From positions 47,314 to 111,313 of the forward strand of contig NZ_WBSO01000007.1 of NCBI RefSeq assembly GCF_009299485.1: DNA of 64,000 bases, in the 5' to 3' direction. Both the position numbers and the translations under genes were made by a program. The notes beneath the pieces are model-generated. The model was given only the letters and a program-made list of their open reading frames with translations, was not told the origin of the DNA and made no database searches. This document shows positions 32,970-42,588 of this stretch, one piece after another. This stretch comes from Bifidobacterium apri. Its GTDB lineage: Bacteria; Actinomycetota; Actinomycetes; Actinomycetales; Bifidobacteriaceae. Each line of letters starts with the position of its first letter. Within the stretch, counting starts at the first letter, position 1.

Positions 32970-33926
32970 ATGGCACAGTCAGCGCCTCAAGCCGGCGAGC
33001 ACGGTGACCACAGCGGCACCGGCACACCAAGCGCACAACAGCCGGCCGCAATCGTCTTCAGCGACGCGGCGGTCAGTCGCGGCGACCACGTAATCTGGAG
33101 CCACGGAACCTTTTCCATACCACGCGGATCAGTCACCGCCATCGTGGGAACCAATGGCGCCGGCAAAACAACCATGATGAAAACCGAACTCGGACTTCTG
33201 CCGCTGGCGCATGGCAGCGTGGACGTGCTGGGCGAGCCGGCAGGCAAATCCAACAAACGCATCGGGTACGTGCCGCAAAGCTATACCTCCGATATTGATT
33301 CCAATCTCACCGCTGAACAATCGGTGTTGCTCGGGCTGACCGGCACGCGATTCGGCTTCCACATCACCACCAAAGCACAGCGCAGCCGCGCCCGTGAGGC
33401 GATGGACTTCGTCGGCGTGGCAGACAAAGCGTCCTACCGCCTATCACAGTTGTCCGGCGGACTTCGCCAGCGCGTCGCAATCGCTCAGGCGTTGGTGAGC
33501 GACCCGGAACTGCTCATGCTTGACGAGCCGCTGGCCAACCTCGATCTCGCCAGCCAACGCGCGACCGTGCATGTGCTGGCACGGCTCAATCATGAGCTCG
33601 GCATGACCATCCAAGTCGTCGCCCATGATTTGAACATGCTGCTGCCGATCCTCACCGGAGCGGTGTATCTGCTCGACGGGCACCCCCATTACGCCGCGAT
33701 GAACGACGTACTCGACGCGAATCTGCTCACCCATCTGTACGGAACGACCGTTCAGGTCGTGACCACGCCGCAAGGCGATATGTTCGTCACCCCGTCAGCG
33801 GATGAACCTGCTGACATCGAGCAGGATACGCATGCGCCTGTCGAAGTGGCGCAATTCCATCATCACGGGCATCAGCACCATCAGCAAGATGCGCCCGCTG
33901 CCGCGCAACCGGCGGAAAGGTCATGA
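32970..33926 (+). CDS. Zinc/manganese ABC transporter ATP-binding protein
   Basis: 318-residue ATPase of the metal importer: Walker A GTNGAGKTT, signature LSGGLRQRVAIAQAL, Walker B LLMLDEPLANLD, H-loop VVAHDLNMLLP. The C terminus carries a His-rich stretch (FHHHGHQHHQQ), a likely metal-sensing or buffering tail. The N-terminal 28 residues are hydrophilic and extra. ATG 32970 has GGGGAGG upstream. Its stop overlaps the permease start (ATGA). Confidence 0.92.
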   Translation: MAQSAPQAGEHGDHSGTGTPSAQQPAAIVFSDAAVSRGDHVIWSHGTFSIPRGSVTAIVGTNGAGKTTMMKTELGLLPLAHGSVDVLGEPAGKSNKRIGYVPQSYTSDIDSNLTAEQSVLLGLTGTRFGFHITTKAQRSRAREAMDFVGVADKASYRLSQLSGGLRQRVAIAQALVSDPELLMLDEPLANLDLASQRATVHVLARLNHELGMTIQVVAHDLNMLLPILTGAVYLLDGHPHYAAMNDVLDANLLTHLYGTTVQVVTTPQGDMFVTPSADEPADIEQDTHAPVEVAQFHHHGHQHHQQDAPAAAQPAERS

Positions 33927-34774
33927 TCCACATGAGCGACATCGATTTCTCCTTCGACCCCCAATGGGCGCAAACCCTCAGCATGCCATTCATGCACAAC
34001 GCGTTCATCGCCGGACTATGCATTGCGGTGGCTGCCGGCGCCATGGGATACTTCACCATCGCCCGGCATTCCACATTCGCCGCCCACGCCTTGGCGCACA
34101 TCGGACTGCCTGGCGCAACCGGCGCCGTGCTCCTCGGACTGCCGGTATCCTTCGGCCTTGGCGTCTTCGCCCTTGCCGGCGCGCTGGTTATCGGAGCACT
34201 CGGGAAACGAGCATCGCAACGCGAAATCGCCACCGGCACGGTGCTCGCTTTCGCCACGGGTCTCGGCCTGTTCTTCGCACGACTGTCAAGTTCGGCATCC
34301 CAGCAAATGCAATCCATCCTGTTCGGTTCGATCCTGACGATCACCGACGATCAGGTCATCGGTTTCGCATTGTTCGACATTCTGCTGGTCATCGTGCTCG
34401 CGGTCGTGTACCGCCCGCTGCTGTTCAGCTCGCTGGATGAGCAGGTGGCCCAAGCCAAAGGCGTGCCGATCGGATTGATGAATGTGCTGTTCATGGCGAT
34501 TATGGCGGGCGTGATCACCATTGCGGTACCCGCGGTGGGAACTCTGCTGATCTTCGCGCTTGTCGTCACCCCCGCCGCGACCGCGAATATCGTCGCCTCC
34601 TCCCCCTTGAAAGCCATGTGCACGGCGAGCGTATTGTGCTTGGTGTCCATCTGGGGCGGGTTGGTGCTGTCAGCGATGTTCCCGGCTCCCCCGAGCTTCA
34701 TCATCGTGACGCTGTCCACCCTGTTCTGGGGTGTTGCGCGAGCCATCAGCGCACTGCGCGCCACGAACGCGTGA
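33923..34774 (+). CDS. Zinc/manganese ABC transporter permease
   Basis: 283-residue ABC-3 family (ZnuB/MntB) membrane protein with about eight segments, beginning near FIAGLCIAVAAGAMGYFTIARHS (family hallmark of an early HS/FAAHAL region) and including LLIFALVVTPAATANIVA. Start ATG 33923 overlaps the ATPase stop by 4 nt with GGAAAGG upstream, indicating translational coupling. A long hairpin follows. Confidence 0.92.
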   Translation: MIHMSDIDFSFDPQWAQTLSMPFMHNAFIAGLCIAVAAGAMGYFTIARHSTFAAHALAHIGLPGATGAVLLGLPVSFGLGVFALAGALVIGALGKRASQREIATGTVLAFATGLGLFFARLSSSASQQMQSILFGSILTITDDQVIGFALFDILLVIVLAVVYRPLLFSSLDEQVAQAKGVPIGLMNVLFMAIMAGVITIAVPAVGTLLIFALVVTPAATANIVASSPLKAMCTASVLCLVSIWGGLVLSAMFPAPPSFIIVTLSTLFWGVARAISALRATNA

Positions 34775-34810
34775 CGAAGACGGCATTCGGAGACACTCGA
34801 GACGGCAGAT

Positions 34811-34845
34811 CCGTGGTGCGGTTTGCCCGGCAAGCTGCACCACGG
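34811..34845. terminator. Hairpin between the metal permease gene and ispF
   Basis: CCGTGGTGC (34811-34819) pairs with GCACCACGG (34837-34845); inner GTTTGCC pairs with GGCAAGC. It separates two convergent genes. Confidence 0.7.
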
Positions 34846-34927
34846 ACTCCTACCCGTTGTTATATTGCAATCGTGGGTTTCGCGGAAGCGAATGGCAACG
34901 CATGTGGCAAGGCTCGCAGCCGTCTCA

Positions 34928-35470
34928 TCACGACAGCGAAGCCGCACCGTCGCATTCCACGACCATCGCGGTCGCCATGGCGGCGAGCCCTTCCCCCGCT
35001 CCGGTGAACCCCATGCCATCGGTGGTGGTTGCGGTGATGGATACCGGGCAACCGGCGGCGTGTGACATCATCTGCTCCGCCTGGCGCCGTTTCGCGCTCA
35101 TTTTCGGCCTATTGCCGATGACTACCACGCTTGCGTTCAACGCCATGAACCCATGCTTGCGCAGGGTGTCGCGCGTCGTTTGGAGCATATCGAATCCATG
35201 TGCCCCTGCCCCGGCGCTGTCGGCACCGACGCCGAACAGCATGCCGATATCACCCAAGCCGGCGGCGGACAGCAACGCATCAATCAAGGCGTGCGCGGCG
35301 ACGTCCCCGTCAGAATCCCCCTCGATTCCGATGCCTTCCCATTCGAGGCACGCCAGCCACAATGGCCGGGAATCCTGTGCGAAACGGTGGGCGTCAAACC
35401 CTATTCCCACACGCGGGACATTCGGCATCTGCCCGGCTGGAGCCTCATGCGTCGCCGACACCAAAGTCAC
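34928..35470 (-). CDS. ispF: 2-C-methyl-D-erythritol 2,4-cyclodiphosphate synthase
   Basis: MEP-pathway isoprenoid enzyme that forms the cyclic diphosphate intermediate. The 180-residue protein has the metal-binding VGIGFDAHRF, the DGDVAAHALIDALLSAAGLGD stretch (as DSDGDVAAHALIDALL), GLGDIGMLF and the C-terminal ATTTDGMGFTGAGEG. The GTG start at 35470 overlaps the carD stop by 4 nt. In many actinobacteria ispD lies between carD and ispF; here it is absent. An N-terminal extension of about 18 residues precedes the usual start. Confidence 0.94.
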   Translation of the reverse strand: MTLVSATHEAPAGQMPNVPRVGIGFDAHRFAQDSRPLWLACLEWEGIGIEGDSDGDVAAHALIDALLSAAGLGDIGMLFGVGADSAGAGAHGFDMLQTTRDTLRKHGFMALNASVVVIGNRPKMSAKRRQAEQMMSHAAGCPVSITATTTDGMGFTGAGEGLAAMATAMVVECDGAASLS

Positions 35471-36069
35471 TTCTTCTTGCTCTTGGACTTCTTCTTTTCC
35501 GCCTCAAGACGAGCCAAGGTCTGCGATGCGGGCTCTTCAGGCGCCTGGGTGTGATGCTTCTCGTCGCCCGGCAACGGATCGGCGTAGCCGAGATTGACGT
35601 CGAGCAGCCGCTGCGCCTCCTCCTCGGAGATGTCTTCAGACAAGGAAATCTCAGACGTGAGAATACTCCGCGCACGCGTGAGCATACGCTTTTCGCCGGC
35701 GGACAGACCATGCTCGTCGACATTGCGCTGGGACAAGTCGCGCACGACCTCGGCGATCTGGTTCACGTCACCCGTCGAGATCTTCTCGACATTCAGCTTG
35801 TACCGACGCGACCAGTTCATTTCCTTCTCGACAATCGGCGTACGCAGAATGCCAAACACCTTGGATACCGCGTCGGCGTCGACGATGTCGCGAACCCCGA
35901 CCTTTTCAGCGTTTTCCACAGGGACATTGATGACCAGACCGTCAGAGGACAGGACAGACAACTGCAGGTACTGCCGTGTGACGCCCTTCACCGTACGCTC
36001 GGTAATTGCATCGACCCGTGCCGCACCATGACGCGGATACACGACCATATCGCCGACTTTGTAACCCAT
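35467..36069 (-). CDS. carD: CarD-family RNA polymerase-binding transcription factor
   Basis: Actinobacterial CarD binds the RNA polymerase beta subunit and stabilises open complexes, notably at rRNA promoters. The 200-residue protein begins MGYKVGDMVVYPRHGAARV (Tudor-like RNA polymerase interaction domain), continues with a helical DNA-binding domain including NWSRRYKLN (the wedge Trp), and ends in a Lys/Ser-rich tail EKKKSKSKKK not common to all homologues. ATG 36069 has GGAGGG upstream. A candidate -10, TAATAT on the - strand, lies at 36110-36115. Confidence 0.95.
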   Translation of the reverse strand: MGYKVGDMVVYPRHGAARVDAITERTVKGVTRQYLQLSVLSSDGLVINVPVENAEKVGVRDIVDADAVSKVFGILRTPIVEKEMNWSRRYKLNVEKISTGDVNQIAEVVRDLSQRNVDEHGLSAGEKRMLTRARSILTSEISLSEDISEEEAQRLLDVNLGYADPLPGDEKHHTQAPEEPASQTLARLEAEKKKSKSKKK

Positions 36070-36298
36070 GAACCCTCCGTGAACGACGTGTCAAAGACCG
36101 TAACCTTACATATTATGCCAGCAAGCCAGGACGTGACCATTGCCGTCCCGCCGTTGTATCGACCCTGACAACACGCCCATGCATCACAACGGGCACAAAT
36201 GTGAGAAGAAACACACGACACGACGGGATTTTTGCGAAGATTGCGGGTAGGCTCGTAGTATGACCACTACGAACACGAGAATCAATGGAGATGTCATC

Positions 36299-38527
36299 AT
36301 GTTTACTGTAGATCAAGGAACACTGGACGCCGTCAGCAACGCGAGCTACTACAATCCCCATGAGGTGCTTGGCGGCCATTTCGCGCAGGACGACGAGCGC
36401 ACCGTAACCGTGCGGGTCTTGCGCCCGCTGGCAAGCAGCGTTGACATCATCACCGAACAGGACGGCAAGCGTGTCCGCCACGCCGCCGAGCATGAGCACA
36501 ACGGCGTCTTCCGCGCCACAGTCCCCGCCATCGAGACGCGGGACGGCTGGGGCGTACCGGATTATCGCGTGGCAACCACCTATGAGAACGGCGAGACAGT
36601 CGTAGAGGACGACCCGTACCGTTACCTGCCGACTGTCGGCGATCTCGATATGTACCTGTTCGGCGAAGGCCGGCACGAGCGGCTGTGGGAGGCGCTCGGC
36701 GCACGCGTCATGCATTACGACGACCCGATGGGTTCCAACGACGGCACCCCCGGCGAGCAGTTGGTCGGCACCGCGTTCAGCGTCTGGGCGCCGAACGCCC
36801 ACGCCGTGCGTGTCGTCGGAAACTTCAACGGCTGGGACGGTCGCAAGCACGCCATGCGCGAACTGGGATCCTCCGGTATCTGGGAGCTGTTCATCCCCGG
36901 CGTGCAGGCAGGCGAGATCTATAAGTATCAGATTCTCAACGCGAACAACGAATGGGTAATGAAAGCCGATCCGATGGAGCGCTCTCATGAGGTTCCGCCA
37001 GCAACGGGATCGATCGTGGTCGAGTCGCATTTCGATTGGGACGACACGGCATGGATGGACCACCGCAAGCGCACCAATCCGCACGACGGTCCTGTCAGCA
37101 TTTATGAAGTCCACGCGGGCAGCTGGAAGAAAGGCATCACGAACTACCGCGAGCTCGCCGACCAGCTGGTCGATTATGTGGCGAAGGAAGGCTTCACCCA
37201 CGTTGAATTCATGCCGCTTGCGGAACACCCGTTCGCCGGTTCGTGGGGCTACCAGGTGACCGGATACTACGCCATCGACTCCCGTCTCGGCGGTCCTGAT
37301 GATTTCAAGTACTTGGTCGAGAAATTCCATGAGGCCGGCATCGGCGTCATTATGGACTGGGTTCCGGCGCACTTCCCGAAGGATGCCTTCGCCCTCGGCC
37401 GCTTCGACGGCACGCCGTTGTACGAAGACCCGGACCCGACACGCGGCGAGCACCCGGACTGGGGCACGTACATCTTCAACTTCGGCCGCAATGAGGTGCG
37501 CAACTTCCTCGTCGCCAACGCCTGCTTCTGGCTGGACGAATACCATATCGACGCGCTGCGTGTCGACGCGGTCTCCTCGATGCTGTACCTCGACTACAGC
37601 CGCAAGCCTGGCCAGTGGCATCCGAATATCTACGGCGGCCGCGAAAATCTCGAAGCCATCGACTTCCTCAAGGAAGCCAACGCCACCGCGTACAAGAACA
37701 ACCCGGGCATCATGATGATCGCCGAGGAATCCACCGCGTATCAGGGCATCACCGCTCCAACGGATCAGGGCGGCATCGGTTTCGGTCTCAAGTGGAATAT
37801 GGGTTGGATGCACGATACGCTGCAATATCTGCACGAGCAGCCCATCAACCGCAAGTGGCACCACAACGAGATCACATTCTCGATGGTCTACGCCTATTCC
37901 GAGCATTACGTCCTGCCGATCAGCCATGACGAGGTCGTATACGGCAAGGGTTCGCTCTTCGGCAAGATGCCCGGCGACGATTGGCAGCGGTATGCCGGCG
38001 TGCGTGCACTGTTCGCGTACCAGTGGGCCCATCCCGGCAAGAAGCTGTCGTTCATGGGCAACGAAATTGCCCAGTACGGCGAATGGGACCACAACGGATC
38101 GGTTGATTGGGATGCGCTCAACTGGAAGGAACACCGCCAGGTGCAGCATCTGGTCGCTGACTTGAACGCCCTGTACAAGGCGCATCCGGCGTTGTGGAGC
38201 CAGGATTTCGATCCCGCTGGCTTCCAGTGGCTGACCAGCGATGACGCCGATCACAATACGCTGAGCTTCGTGAGGATCGGCACCAAGGGCGAGCAGCTGG
38301 TCGTCGTCGTCAACTTCTCCGGCGAAGCTTGGGAAGATTACCAGGTGCCGCTGACGCGTGGCGGTCGCTGGCGTGAAATCCTGACCACCGATGACGAGCA
38401 GTACGGCGGTTCGGGCATCCACAACGGCGAATTTGAAGCCGATGCAGGGGCCTATCATTCTCGCGATTGGTCGGCGAAACTCACCATTCCGGCGTTGGGA
38501 GCTGTATTCTTGGAACCAGAGAACTGA
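36299..38527 (+). CDS. glgB: 1,4-alpha-glucan branching enzyme
   Basis: Introduces alpha-1,6 branches into glycogen. The 742-residue protein has an N-terminal GlgB N1 domain ([11 protein letters not shown]), a CBM48 ([20 protein letters not shown]) and a GH13 barrel with [29 protein letters not shown] (nucleophile Asp), [10 protein letters not shown] (Glu) and LPISHDEV. Start chosen at ATG 36299 because GGAG at 36287-36290 is well spaced; ATG 36260 in frame is possible. It is followed 13 bp later by the response regulator, so all three may share a transcript. The complementary strand is open over the same region but is considered a shadow. Confidence 0.96.
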   Translation: MFTVDQGTLDAVSNASYYNPHEVLGGHFAQDDERTVTVRVLRPLASSVDIITEQDGKRVRHAAEHEHNGVFRATVPAIETRDGWGVPDYRVATTYENGETVVEDDPYRYLPTVGDLDMYLFGEGRHERLWEALGARVMHYDDPMGSNDGTPGEQLVGTAFSVWAPNAHAVRVVGNFNGWDGRKHAMRELGSSGIWELFIPGVQAGEIYKYQILNANNEWVMKADPMERSHEVPPATGSIVVESHFDWDDTAWMDHRKRTNPHDGPVSIYEVHAGSWKKGITNYRELADQLVDYVAKEGFTHVEFMPLAEHPFAGSWGYQVTGYYAIDSRLGGPDDFKYLVEKFHEAGIGVIMDWVPAHFPKDAFALGRFDGTPLYEDPDPTRGEHPDWGTYIFNFGRNEVRNFLVANACFWLDEYHIDALRVDAVSSMLYLDYSRKPGQWHPNIYGGRENLEAIDFLKEANATAYKNNPGIMMIAEESTAYQGITAPTDQGGIGFGLKWNMGWMHDTLQYLHEQPINRKWHHNEITFSMVYAYSEHYVLPISHDEVVYGKGSLFGKMPGDDWQRYAGVRALFAYQWAHPGKKLSFMGNEIAQYGEWDHNGSVDWDALNWKEHRQVQHLVADLNALYKAHPALWSQDFDPAGFQWLTSDDADHNTLSFVRIGTKGEQLVVVVNFSGEAWEDYQVPLTRGGRWREILTTDDEQYGGSGIHNGEFEADAGAYHSRDWSAKLTIPALGAVFLEPEN

Positions 38528-38540
38528 AAGGCGGTCCCCA

Positions 38541-39296
38541 ATGCTCAACACTTCAGCACGCCAGAACCCCAAGAAATCGCGCACAATTCTGGTCGTCGAA
38601 GATGAACCCGATCTCGCCACTGCCATAGCGCAGCGCATTACCGCGAACGGATGGACGGCACGCGTCGCCGGTGACGGCGCGTCCGCCGTCCGCGCGGCAA
38701 AGCAGCTCAAGCCCGATCTGGTCATCATGGATGTCATGCTGCCCGTCATGGATGGCATCGAAGCGACGAAACGCATCGTCGCCGAACGTCCAGTCCCGGT
38801 GTTGATGCTCACTGCGCGTGACGCCGAATCAGACAAAGTCATGGGTCTTGGCGCAGGCGCCGACGATTACATGACCAAGCCGTTCTCGCCGCGTGAACTT
38901 ATCGCGCGGTGCGAAGCCCTGTTGCGCCGTGTGGAGCGCGCCACCATCATCGCCAAGAACTTGGAAAACGAGAAGATTCTCGATTTCGGTTCGCTGGTCA
39001 TCGATCCAAGGCAGCGCATCGTCACACTCAACGGCGAACAAGTGCATCTCACCCCCACCGAATTCGATTTGCTCGCCACCCTCGCGCGCAAGCCGAAAAC
39101 CGTGTTCAAGCGCGAGAAACTGCTCGAAGAGGTTTGGGATTGGCCCGATGCCTCCGGAACCCGCACTGTGGATTCCCATGTCAAAGCGTTGCGCCATAAG
39201 CTCGGTTCGGAAATGATCCGCACGGCACACGGCGTCGGGTATGCCTTCGAACCGCCGGAGTCTGACAACGACGGCACCGGAAGCGAGGCGCATTGA
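38541..39296 (+). CDS. OmpR/PhoB-family response regulator
   Basis: 251 residues: receiver domain (ILVVEDEPD; phosphoacceptor Asp64 in VIMDVMLPVMDG; Lys in TKPFSPREL) and a winged-helix DNA-binding domain (LTPTEFDLLATLARKP ... VDSHVKALRHKLG ... TAHGVGYAF). ATG 38541 is preceded by AAAGGCGG. The stop overlaps the kinase start (TGATG). Cognate partner of the next gene; targets unknown. Confidence 0.94.
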   Translation: MLNTSARQNPKKSRTILVVEDEPDLATAIAQRITANGWTARVAGDGASAVRAAKQLKPDLVIMDVMLPVMDGIEATKRIVAERPVPVLMLTARDAESDKVMGLGAGADDYMTKPFSPRELIARCEALLRRVERATIIAKNLENEKILDFGSLVIDPRQRIVTLNGEQVHLTPTEFDLLATLARKPKTVFKREKLLEEVWDWPDASGTRTVDSHVKALRHKLGSEMIRTAHGVGYAFEPPESDNDGTGSEAH

Positions 39297-40426
39297 TGGC
39301 TCAGCAGTCAGGTTCGCCCCGGTCCGGCCAATCCGCGAAGAAACGGCCGCGGGCGAACCGGCTGTTAGGCAGTGAACGGCCAATCGGCTTCTTCTCATCG
39401 CTGAAATTCGAATTGTCCGTTCTGATTGTCATTTCAACCGCCATCGCTTTCGTCATGGCATGGTTCCTGCTCAAAGTCGGTCTGTCCGGCTGGGTGGCCA
39501 TGCCGATTACGCTTGCCGTGGCCTTAGGCATCACCTACTTCTTCTCGCGTGGGTTGACCACGCCGCTACGCCAGATGCGTGACGCCGCGGAAGCCATGGC
39601 AGAAGGCGATTACACCGTCCGTGTCCAGACCGGAACAGACAGCAATGATGAAATCGGCATGCTGGCCAGATCCTTCAATGAGATGGCCGAGGAACTCCAA
39701 CACGCCGACCAGATGCGCAACGACCTGATCGCCAACGTCAGCCATGAGCTGCGCACGCCGGTTTCGGCGTTGCAGGCGATGCTGGAAAACCTCGCCGACG
39801 GCGTGGTCGAACCGACCCCGGCGAATATGGAAAGCATTCTGAACCAGACCCACCGGTTGAGCGATTTGATCGCGTTCCTGCTGGATTTGTCCCGCATGGA
39901 GGCAGGTGCCGCGAGTTTGCAGATCGAGCGGTTCAATTTCGCCGATTTCATCGATGAGACCATTGAGCCCTTGGAAATCGCTGATTCCGGCCATGCCCAC
40001 ACCATTGACATGCATGTGCCCGATGATTTGACCATGGAAGGCGACCAAGACCGGCTGCGCCAATTGTTCACGAATGTCATCGGCAATGCGCTCAAGCACT
40101 CCCCCGATGACACTGCGGTGCTGATTGAAACCCATGAGAACAAGACCAACGACACCATCGTGACGAATGTGGTCAATTTCGGCTCCCAGATTCCTGTCGA
40201 AGCCAGAAGCGATATCTTCCGGCGCTTTGTCAAGGGCAAAACAGGCCCTGGCACCGAGTCGGGCGGTACCGGGCTCGGACTGTCCATCGCGAGGTGGGCC
40301 GCCCAGTTGCACGGCGGCACGGTACGTGTCGTGGACGATCCGCGCGGCGCGGACTTTGAAATCACGTTGCCGAAGCACCATATTCAGGCGGATGCCGTCA
40401 AGCCCCCGCATCGCGAAGAGGCATAA
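39296..40426 (+). CDS. Sensor histidine kinase
   Basis: 376-residue membrane kinase. Two transmembrane segments near residues 40-60 and 66-84 with almost no extracellular loop, so it probably senses the membrane or an intracellular cue. Then HAMP (PLRQMRDAAEAMAEGDYTVRV), HisKA with the H-box NVSHELRTP (His150) and an ATPase domain with N-box LFTNVIGNALKHSP and G-box GGTGLGLSIARW. Start ATG 39296 overlaps the regulator stop. Confidence 0.93.
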   Translation: MAQQSGSPRSGQSAKKRPRANRLLGSERPIGFFSSLKFELSVLIVISTAIAFVMAWFLLKVGLSGWVAMPITLAVALGITYFFSRGLTTPLRQMRDAAEAMAEGDYTVRVQTGTDSNDEIGMLARSFNEMAEELQHADQMRNDLIANVSHELRTPVSALQAMLENLADGVVEPTPANMESILNQTHRLSDLIAFLLDLSRMEAGAASLQIERFNFADFIDETIEPLEIADSGHAHTIDMHVPDDLTMEGDQDRLRQLFTNVIGNALKHSPDDTAVLIETHENKTNDTIVTNVVNFGSQIPVEARSDIFRRFVKGKTGPGTESGGTGLGLSIARWAAQLHGGTVRVVDDPRGADFEITLPKHHIQADAVKPPHREEA

Positions 40427-40447
40427 GGCTGAGCCCGAATACATTCC

Positions 40448-40481
40448 GGCGGGTGTCACGGTTCATTCCGTGGCACCCGCC
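40448..40481 (+). terminator. Terminator after the two-component system
   Basis: GGCGGGTGTCACGG (40448-40461) pairs with CCGTGGCACCCGCC (40468-40481), one T-G pair, 6-nt loop, followed by ATTGTTTG. Confidence 0.8.
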
Positions 40482-40513
40482 ATTGTTTGTCAGTACCGCA
40501 CGACATACTGGAA

Positions 40514-40529
40514 TCGAACATATGTTCGA
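40514..40529. promoter_or_regulatory. LexA (SOS) box upstream of umuD
   Basis: TCGAACATATGTTCGA is a perfect 16-bp palindrome matching the actinobacterial/Gram-positive LexA consensus CGAACNNNNGTTCG, 14 bp before the umuD start, so bound LexA would block initiation. Confidence 0.88.
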
Positions 40530-40542
40530 ACGGAGGTATGTG

Positions 40543-41172
40543 ATGGTCGTCAGCATCAAAACGCGCCAGCTCGGCATCACCGGCGCCGATACCGGCAATA
40601 TCCGGCTGTCTGGTGTCATTTCCGCAATCCATCCGGCTTCGGAATCCCCCATCCCGGTGCCGCAGGCGCTCGAGTCGGTACATGCCGGTTTTCCCTCGGT
40701 CGCGCAGGATTATTTCGACGGCGACTTCAGCTTTGACGAACACATCATCGCCCATCCGGACACCACGTTCATCGTGACTGTGGCCGGTGATTCGATGCAG
40801 AATGCGGGAATCTGGGACGGCGATCTGCTGGTGGTCGACCGGGCCCTCGACCCGCAGGACGGCGATGTGGTCGTCGCCGTCCTTGATGATGAACTGACCG
40901 TGAAGCGACTGGTCATGCACGGCCGAACACCGGTGCTGCACCCGGAAAACCCCGCATACCCGGATTTCATTCCCTCCCCCGACCAAGACCTGCTGATTTG
41001 GGGAGTAGTGACCGGGAATTACCACTGGCAGCGCAAGCCGGGGCAATGCCGTATGGAACAGCCGGTTCCGTCGGTTGCATATCCGGGAGCGAAACCAACC
41101 ATGCGCAACGTCGCCGCTCCCTTGCATCCAGACGCCTACCAGCACCGAGGGTGGGGGTCGCACCATGCCTGA
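40543..41172 (+). CDS. umuD: UmuD-like S24 peptidase, SOS polymerase accessory protein
   Basis: Self-cleaving regulator of translesion polymerase V. The 209-residue protein has the LexA/UmuD cleavage site Ala48-Gly49 in HAGFPSVAQDYFDGDFS, the nucleophile Ser84 in AGDSMQNAGIWDGD and the general base Lys121 in ELTVKRL. It is longer than E. coli UmuD (139) by a C-terminal extension of about 40 residues with no recognised motif, part of which is coding overlap with umuC. ATG 40543 has GGAGG at 40532-40536. Directly under the LexA box. Confidence 0.93.
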   Translation: MVVSIKTRQLGITGADTGNIRLSGVISAIHPASESPIPVPQALESVHAGFPSVAQDYFDGDFSFDEHIIAHPDTTFIVTVAGDSMQNAGIWDGDLLVVDRALDPQDGDVVVAVLDDELTVKRLVMHGRTPVLHPENPAYPDFIPSPDQDLLIWGVVTGNYHWQRKPGQCRMEQPVPSVAYPGAKPTMRNVAAPLHPDAYQHRGWGSHHA

Positions 41173-42499
41173 ACAGCCCCATACGCCAAAACACCCGATC
41201 GTACTCGCCGACGCCAATAATTTCTATGCTTCCTGCGAGGCCGTATTCCACCCGGAAGTCGCCGGGAAACCGCTTGTGGTCTTGTCGAACAACGACGGGT
41301 GCGTGGTGTCCCGATCAGCCGAAGCCAAGGCGCTCGGCATCGCCAACGGCACGCCATGGTTCACCATCCGCCAAGAGGCGGCATACGACCAGGTCATCGC
41401 CCGAAGCTCCAACTACGAACTGTACGGAAGCCTGTCCCATCGTATGATGTCCATCATGTCAAGGTTCCTGCCCGGACAGGAGATATACTCCATCGACGAA
41501 TGTTTTCTGCATTCGCCATGGGACACCGAGCGGACACGCCTGATCGCCGCCGACATGCGGCGAACCGTACTGCAAGGGGTGGGTATACCGGTGAGCATCG
41601 GCATAGCCCCCACCAAAACCTTGGCGAAAATCACGAACCACTGGGCCAAACGTCATCCCTCGTCCCACGGCATTACCACATGGAGCGACTTGTCACGCAA
41701 CGATCACGGCACCGCAGTGCTCGCTTCCACGGAAATCGACGACATCTGGGGCATCGGCAGAAGACTGGCGAAACGCCTGCGCGGTCTTGGCATACGGCAG
41801 GCCGCACAGCTGCGAGACCAAGATCCCGCCGCCATGCGCCGGCTGTTCTCGGTGCAACTCGAGCGGACGATTCTAGAACTGCGAGGCGTGCCGTGTATCG
41901 CCGAAGACAATGACGCGACCGGCGGCAAACGAGACTCACAAATACTATGCTCCCGTATGTTCGGCACCCCGATCCGCGGGGAGGAAGGACTCAGGCAAGC
42001 GGCATCCGTATACGCCCAATACGCGTGCAGAAGACTCCAGCGGCAGCATAGCCTGTGCACACGGGTCTCAGTGTTCTGCGCCAGCAGTCCGTTCAACGCA
42101 CACGACCAATACTCGTCCGCCTGCGGCAGCATCCTCTTGCAAGATCCGAGCGACGACCCGGTCATCATATCCGCGGCCGCCAGGCAGGCGCTCCATGGCA
42201 GAATCACCCCTTCGGTACGGTATGTGCGGGCCGGTGTCATGCTCACCGGGCTTGTCGATGCCGATGCTTATGACACGCTGCCCACTCTGGGCGCGCGGAC
42301 AGACCCCGGTCTGAGCGAAGCATTCGAACAGGTCGCCAGACGATTCGGCCCGGCCCACGTGGGCATCGGCTATGCGGGAATCCGGGGAGACGGCAGAAAC
42401 AACGGCGACACCGGCGCCTCATGGACCATGCGGCGCGAGATGTTGTCGGCACGATGCACAACTCGCTGGGACGAAATGCCGGTCGTGCGCGCCGACTGA
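41165..42499 (+). CDS. umuC: UmuC-like Y-family DNA polymerase
   Basis: Error-prone translesion polymerase. The 444-residue protein has the catalytic motifs LADANNFYASCEAVF and YSIDECFL, the steric-gate region, PVSIGIAPTKTLAKI, a helix-hairpin-helix (IDDIWGIGRRLAKRLRGLG) and a little-finger domain, with a UmuC C-terminal region. ATG 41165 overlaps the end of umuD by 8 nt, so the pair is translationally coupled and SOS-induced. It converges on the ComF-like gene. Confidence 0.94.
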   Translation: MPEQPHTPKHPIVLADANNFYASCEAVFHPEVAGKPLVVLSNNDGCVVSRSAEAKALGIANGTPWFTIRQEAAYDQVIARSSNYELYGSLSHRMMSIMSRFLPGQEIYSIDECFLHSPWDTERTRLIAADMRRTVLQGVGIPVSIGIAPTKTLAKITNHWAKRHPSSHGITTWSDLSRNDHGTAVLASTEIDDIWGIGRRLAKRLRGLGIRQAAQLRDQDPAAMRRLFSVQLERTILELRGVPCIAEDNDATGGKRDSQILCSRMFGTPIRGEEGLRQAASVYAQYACRRLQRQHSLCTRVSVFCASSPFNAHDQYSSACGSILLQDPSDDPVIISAAARQALHGRITPSVRYVRAGVMLTGLVDADAYDTLPTLGARTDPGLSEAFEQVARRFGPAHVGIGYAGIRGDGRNNGDTGASWTMRREMLSARCTTRWDEMPVVRAD

Positions 42500-42588
42500 C
42501 GGACACCCCTGCGGACATTGGCCTGCTGTCAGGCTTGACAAGCCAACGAATACCCGTGCGCGTAATCCGGACCAACGCTTCGGCATGT

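Noticed and set aside
36113..38842. 909-codon open frame on the - strand opposite glgB
   Set aside because: It is the shadow of a strong GC-rich glgB gene; there is no ribosome site, no family match, and composition is typical of reverse-strand reading.
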